Origin: Bog-756 sp963833585
GTDB lineage: Bacteria > Actinomycetota > Acidimicrobiia > Acidimicrobiales > RAAP-2
Direction of reading: 5' to 3'
Length of the DNA stretch: 64,000 nucleotides
Assembly (NCBI GenBank): GCA_963833585.1
Contig: CAWHYF010000006.1
Span: forward strand, 496,001-560,000
This document shows positions 61,060-64,000 of the stretch, piece after piece. Under the pieces are notes generated by a model, which was not told where the DNA came from, made no database searches, and saw only the letters and a program-made list of their open reading frames with translations. Each line of letters starts with the position of its first letter. The stretch's first letter is position 1. The position numbers and the translations under genes were made by a program.

Positions 61060-61731
61060 CTAGGCCGGGCCGATCCGGCCCTCCCACAACGGGGTGATTC
61101 CGGAGGCGTACCAGTCGAATGCGGCGATCCCGAGTTCGTCGGTCGAGGGCGGGTCCCGGTCGACCGCGGCCGCCTCGGCGAAGCCGTGGACGGCTACGAA
61201 CCACGAGGCGACGATGGCCCCCGCCAGCACATGGGGATCGATGGACCCGGCGGCAAAGCCCAACCGGCTCTGGAAGAGCGCCGCCATCTCGGTCTGGAGC
61301 CGCGCCAGCGTCTGGTAGATCCGACCGGCCACCTCAGGCGCGGTCTCGGCCATGAGGAGGCCCACCCCGAGCGGGGGGAACGGACGCCCGGACTCGTCCC
61401 GGAGGCGCTGGCCGGTCACGAATCCCTGCTCGCCGAGACTGGCCAGGGCCCGGCGGTACATCTGGTCGGGGGCCTCCGACCGCGGACGGGCGCTGATGGC
61501 GGCCACGAATTGGTCGATCCAGAATTCGAACTGCACCATGGCCACGTCGACCTTGGCGTCGAAGTAGGAGTAGAAGGTCCGTGGTGCGATGTCGGCGGCC
61601 TCGGTGATCTCCTCGATGGAGGTGGCCAGATACCCCTGGCGACGGAAGAGGTCGGTGGCCGCCTGGACGATCCGATCCCGTGTCTCCGCCTTCTTCCGTT
61701 CCCGTCGACTCGAAAGCTGGACCTCGGTCAT
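61060..61731 (-). CDS. TetR-family regulator (copy 2)
   Basis: 223-residue paralogue of the regulator just downstream on the same strand. N-terminus MTEVQLSSRRERKKAETRDRIVQAATDLFRRQGYLATSIEEITEAADIAPRTFYSYFDAKVDVAM; the recognition helix APRTFYSYF is identical in both copies, so both may bind the same operator. The ligand domain differs more. The ATG at 61731 is clear. The gene is divergent from a glutamine amidotransferase gene. Confidence 0.88.
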   Translation of the reverse strand: MTEVQLSSRRERKKAETRDRIVQAATDLFRRQGYLATSIEEITEAADIAPRTFYSYFDAKVDVAMVQFEFWIDQFVAAISARPRSEAPDQMYRRALASLGEQGFVTGQRLRDESGRPFPPLGVGLLMAETAPEVAGRIYQTLARLQTEMAALFQSRLGFAAGSIDPHVLAGAIVASWFVAVHGFAEAAAVDRDPPSTDELGIAAFDWYASGITPLWEGRIGPA

Positions 61732-61952
61732 GCCTCGGCGCTCCTCGCCTCGGGGCACCGGATCGCGGTCATGGGCCGATTCACGGCCGAAAGCCACGGC
61801 GAGCTGGGTACCGCCTCGTGCGGCCACGGCGGGCCGCTCCCGTCACCGCCTTGAAACCGGCGGCGGCGGCACCACCATGTTTACACTTTCGGGGAGCGCC
61901 ACGCGGTGAACGGTGCTGAACGGCGGGACCACCGGGGACAGGAGACCGAGCG

Positions 61953-62658
61953 ATGCCTCCCCGCATGACCTTCCTCCAGCACAGTGACCACGACGTCCCC
62001 GGCGTGCTCGGTCGACTGGCACGCGACGCCGGCTGTGAGGTCCGGGAGTGCCGGGCCGACCGGGGCGCATCCTCGTTGCCCACCCCGGGATCGTACGACG
62101 CGCTCGGTGGTGCTGGGTTCGGATGAATCGACCCTCGACACCGACGTGCCGTGGATCGGACCGGAACGGACGTTGATCGTCGACTCCGTGACCGCCGGCA
62201 TCCCGGTGCTCGGGGTCTGCTTCGGCGGCCAGCTGCTGGCCCAGGCCCTCGGGGGCGAGGTCAGCCGGGCCAGCCGGCCGGAGATCGGGTGGTGCCTGAT
62301 CGAGACGGCCGATCCCGACCGGATCCCCCCGGGACCGTGGCTGGAGTGGCATGAGGACGCCTTCACCGCACCTCCAGGCTCCGAGGCCGTGGCCCGCTCC
62401 GGGAACTCCCTCCAGGCCTTCATCTCCGGCATCCACACCGGGGTCCAGTTCCATCCCGAGGTCACGGCAGACATCGTCGCCCAATGGGTGCACGACGCCA
62501 GGGCACGGGGCGATCTCGGCCCCGGCCAGGCCGAGGAGGTCCTGGCCGGCTTCGAGGCGGACGGCACCGGACCCGACGGACAGACCGCCCTGCTGTTCGA
62601 GGGCTTCCTCGAGCGGTCCGGCCACGGCGGGACGGGTACCCGTGGCGCCGGGGCCTAG
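61953..62658 (+). CDS. Class I glutamine amidotransferase-like protein (frame slip near 62106)
   Basis: About 234 residues once joined. It starts MPPRMTFLQHSDHDVPGVLGRLARDAGCEV; the frame moves near 62106 (one extra G), restoring YDALVVLGSDESTLDTDVPWI. The catalytic cysteine is in PVLGVCFGGQLLAQALGG and the histidine-glutamate in GVQFHPEVTADIV. It is a stand-alone GMP-synthase-like amidotransferase, of the kind that removes or uses the glutamine amide, possibly a gamma-glutamyl hydrolase. GGAGA precedes the ATG. Confidence 0.83.
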
Positions 62659-62791
62659 CCACCCCCAGCCATCTGTGGCCGACGACCATGGTGAGCTGGG
62701 CTTCTACCCCACCTCTGCGGTGGATGCTCGACGACGTGCCGGTTTCACCCCGACCCCCCGGTTGCGTGCCGGACCCACACGTGGTTTGCTA

Positions 62792-62818
62792 TTAGCACTC
62801 GACCTTGCAGAGTGCTAA
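62792..62818. promoter_or_regulatory. CIRCE element (HrcA operator)
   Basis: Perfect CIRCE arms TTAGCACTC and GAGTGCTAA around nine bases, between the amidotransferase gene and groEL, 19 bases before the groEL ATG. HrcA binds such sites in bacteria and represses chaperonin genes until heat stress. Confidence 0.95.
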
Positions 62819-62837
62819 CGACACGGAGGAACTCCTG

Positions 62838-64000
62838 ATGGCCAAATTGATCACGTTCGACGAGGAGGCCCGCCGGTCCCTCGAGAGCGGAATGAACAAG
62901 CTCGCCGACGCCGTACGCGTCACCCTCGGACCCAAGGGCCGCAATGTCGTCCTGGACAAGAAGTGGGGGGCTCCCACCATCACCAACGACGGCGTGTCCA
63001 TCGCCAAGGACATCGAGCTCGAGGACCCCTTCGAGCGGATCGGCGCCGAGCTGGTCAAAGAGGTGGCCAAGAAGACCGACGACGTGGCCGGTGACGGCAC
63101 CACCACCGCCACGGTCCTGGCCTGGGCCATGGTCCACGAGGGCCTGCGCAACGTGGCCGCCGGCGCCAACCCCATGTCCCTCAAGAAGGGCATCGAGGCC
63201 GGGGTGGAGTCCGCCGTGGCCAGCCTGCGGGGTATCGCCAAGGAGACCGACTCCAAGGAGCAGATCGCGCAGGTGGCATCGATCTCCGCCGCCGATACCG
63301 AGATCGGCGGGATGATCGCCGAGGCCATCGACAAGGTGGGCAAGGACGGCGTCATCACCGTCGAGGAGTCACAGACCTTCGGCATGGACATGGACCTGGT
63401 CGAGGGCATGCGCTTCGACAAGGGGTACATCTCCCCGTATTTCGTGACCGACCCCGAGCGGATGGAAGCGGTCATGGAGGACGCCTATCTCCTGCTGGTC
63501 GGGTCCAAGATCACCGCCGTACGTGACCTGCTCCCTCTCCTGGAGAAGGTCATGCAGACGGCCAAGCCCCTGGTGATCGTGGCGGAGGACCTCGAGGGCG
63601 AGGCCCTGGCCACCCTGGTGGTCAACAAGATCCGCGGCACCTTCAAGAGCGTCTCCGTCAAGGCCCCCGGGTTCGGTGAGCGCCGCAAGGCCATGCTCCA
63701 GGACATCGCCATCCTCACCGGTGGCCAGGTGGTGACCGAGGAGGTCGGCCTCAAACTCGAGAACGTCGGGCTCGACCTCCTGGGAACGGCTCGCAAGATC
63801 GTGGTGACCAAGGATGAGACCACCATCGTCGAGGGCGGAGGCTCCGAGGACGAGATCAAGGGTCGGATCAACCAGATCAAGGCCGAGATCGACAACACCG
63901 ACTCCGACTACGACCGGGAGAAGCTGCAGGAGCGTCTGGCCAAGCTGTCCGGCGGCGTGGCCGTCATCAAGGTCGGTGCCGCCACCGAGGTGGAGCTCAA
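62838..64000 (+). CDS. groEL: Chaperonin GroEL (60 kDa), 3' end outside the window
   Basis: N-terminal 387 codons of GroEL, the ATP-dependent ring chaperone. MAKLITFDEEARRSLESGMNKLADAVRVTLGPKGRNVVLDKKWGAPTITNDGVSIAKDIEL and VAGDGTTTATVLA give the equatorial ATP site, DPERMEAVMEDAYLLLVGSKIT and KPLVIVAEDLEGEALATLVVNKIRG the apical domain. GGAGGA precedes the ATG by seven bases. No groES lies upstream, so this is an orphan copy, as for groEL2 in actinobacteria. A CIRCE box controls it. Confidence 0.97.
   Translation, partial: MAKLITFDEEARRSLESGMNKLADAVRVTLGPKGRNVVLDKKWGAPTITNDGVSIAKDIELEDPFERIGAELVKEVAKKTDDVAGDGTTTATVLAWAMVHEGLRNVAAGANPMSLKKGIEAGVESAVASLRGIAKETDSKEQIAQVASISAADTEIGGMIAEAIDKVGKDGVITVEESQTFGMDMDLVEGMRFDKGYISPYFVTDPERMEAVMEDAYLLLVGSKITAVRDLLPLLEKVMQTAKPLVIVAEDLEGEALATLVVNKIRGTFKSVSVKAPGFGERRKAMLQDIAILTGGQVVTEEVGLKLENVGLDLLGTARKIVVTKDETTIVEGGGSEDEIKGRINQIKAEIDNTDSDYDREKLQERLAKLSGGVAVIKVGAATEVEL

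Noticed and set aside
1..64000. CRISPR array, prophage or insertion sequence
   Set aside because: No spaced direct repeats, integrase, transposase or capsid-type genes were seen; the only tandem repeats are short and lie within or next to genes.

Overview
The window is a 64 kb piece of a high-GC chromosome with dense genes, frequent GTG and TTG starts and GGAGG-type ribosome binding sites. Several traits point to an actinobacterium: a GAAC-N4-GTTC SOS box near recA, an orphan groEL behind a CIRCE element, the rimO-pgsA-cinA...recA neighbourhood, an F420-type luciferase-like oxidoreductase, and many CoA-transferase, acyl-CoA and SDR genes. The mix of lipid-catabolic genes suggests the Acidimicrobiia, but that is inference from gene content only. 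No phage, insertion sequence or CRISPR array was seen.

Layout. 0-8 kb: the end of folE, a ferredoxin reductase, a small zinc-ribbon membrane protein, a MarR-DUF488 fusion with an operator-like repeat in front of each of these last two, a ClC channel with CBS domains, a UvrD-like helicase and an alpha-beta barrel protein. 8-14 kb: an RsbU-type PAS/GAF/PP2C phosphatase overlapping tail to tail with an STAS antagonist, then CYTH-CHAD and YihY proteins. 14-19 kb: CoA-transferase, acyl-CoA ligase and M24 peptidase. 19-21 kb: an ECF sigma factor coupled to a short DPLDALR peptide and a double-VOC protein whose start lies in a triple repeat of ribosome-binding site plus ATG. 21-27 kb: metallo-hydrolase, TauE exporter, HTH protein, carboxymuconolactone-decarboxylase-like protein, NADP oxidoreductase and phosphotriesterase. 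27-43.5 kb: a catabolic block (acyl-CoA dehydrogenase, SDRs, limonene-epoxide-hydrolase-like enzyme, CoA-transferase, P450, aldehyde dehydrogenase, PaaK-like ligase, LLM oxidoreductase). It includes two unusual citrate synthase paralogues, one fused to a helix-turn-helix and one to two CBS domains. 43.8-53.3 kb: a Tat-exported dimethylformamidase-like protein, then the recA, DUF3048, cinA, pgsA, rimO housekeeping block, a mannosyltransferase-like membrane protein and tRNA-Ser(GCT). 53.4-60 kb: a large membrane protein, a zinc/manganese-binding lipoprotein under a Fur/Zur-like box, a cluster of tiny proteins including a paralogous pair, and an MFS transporter. 60-64 kb: tandem TetR paralogues, a glutamine amidotransferase and groEL, which runs off the end.

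Quality warning. At least fourteen conserved genes or gene segments change frame by one base, and nearly all changes fit one extra nucleotide. They hit housekeeping genes such as rimO, so sequencing or assembly error is the best explanation. Coordinates for those genes span both frames and the exact slip base is approximate.
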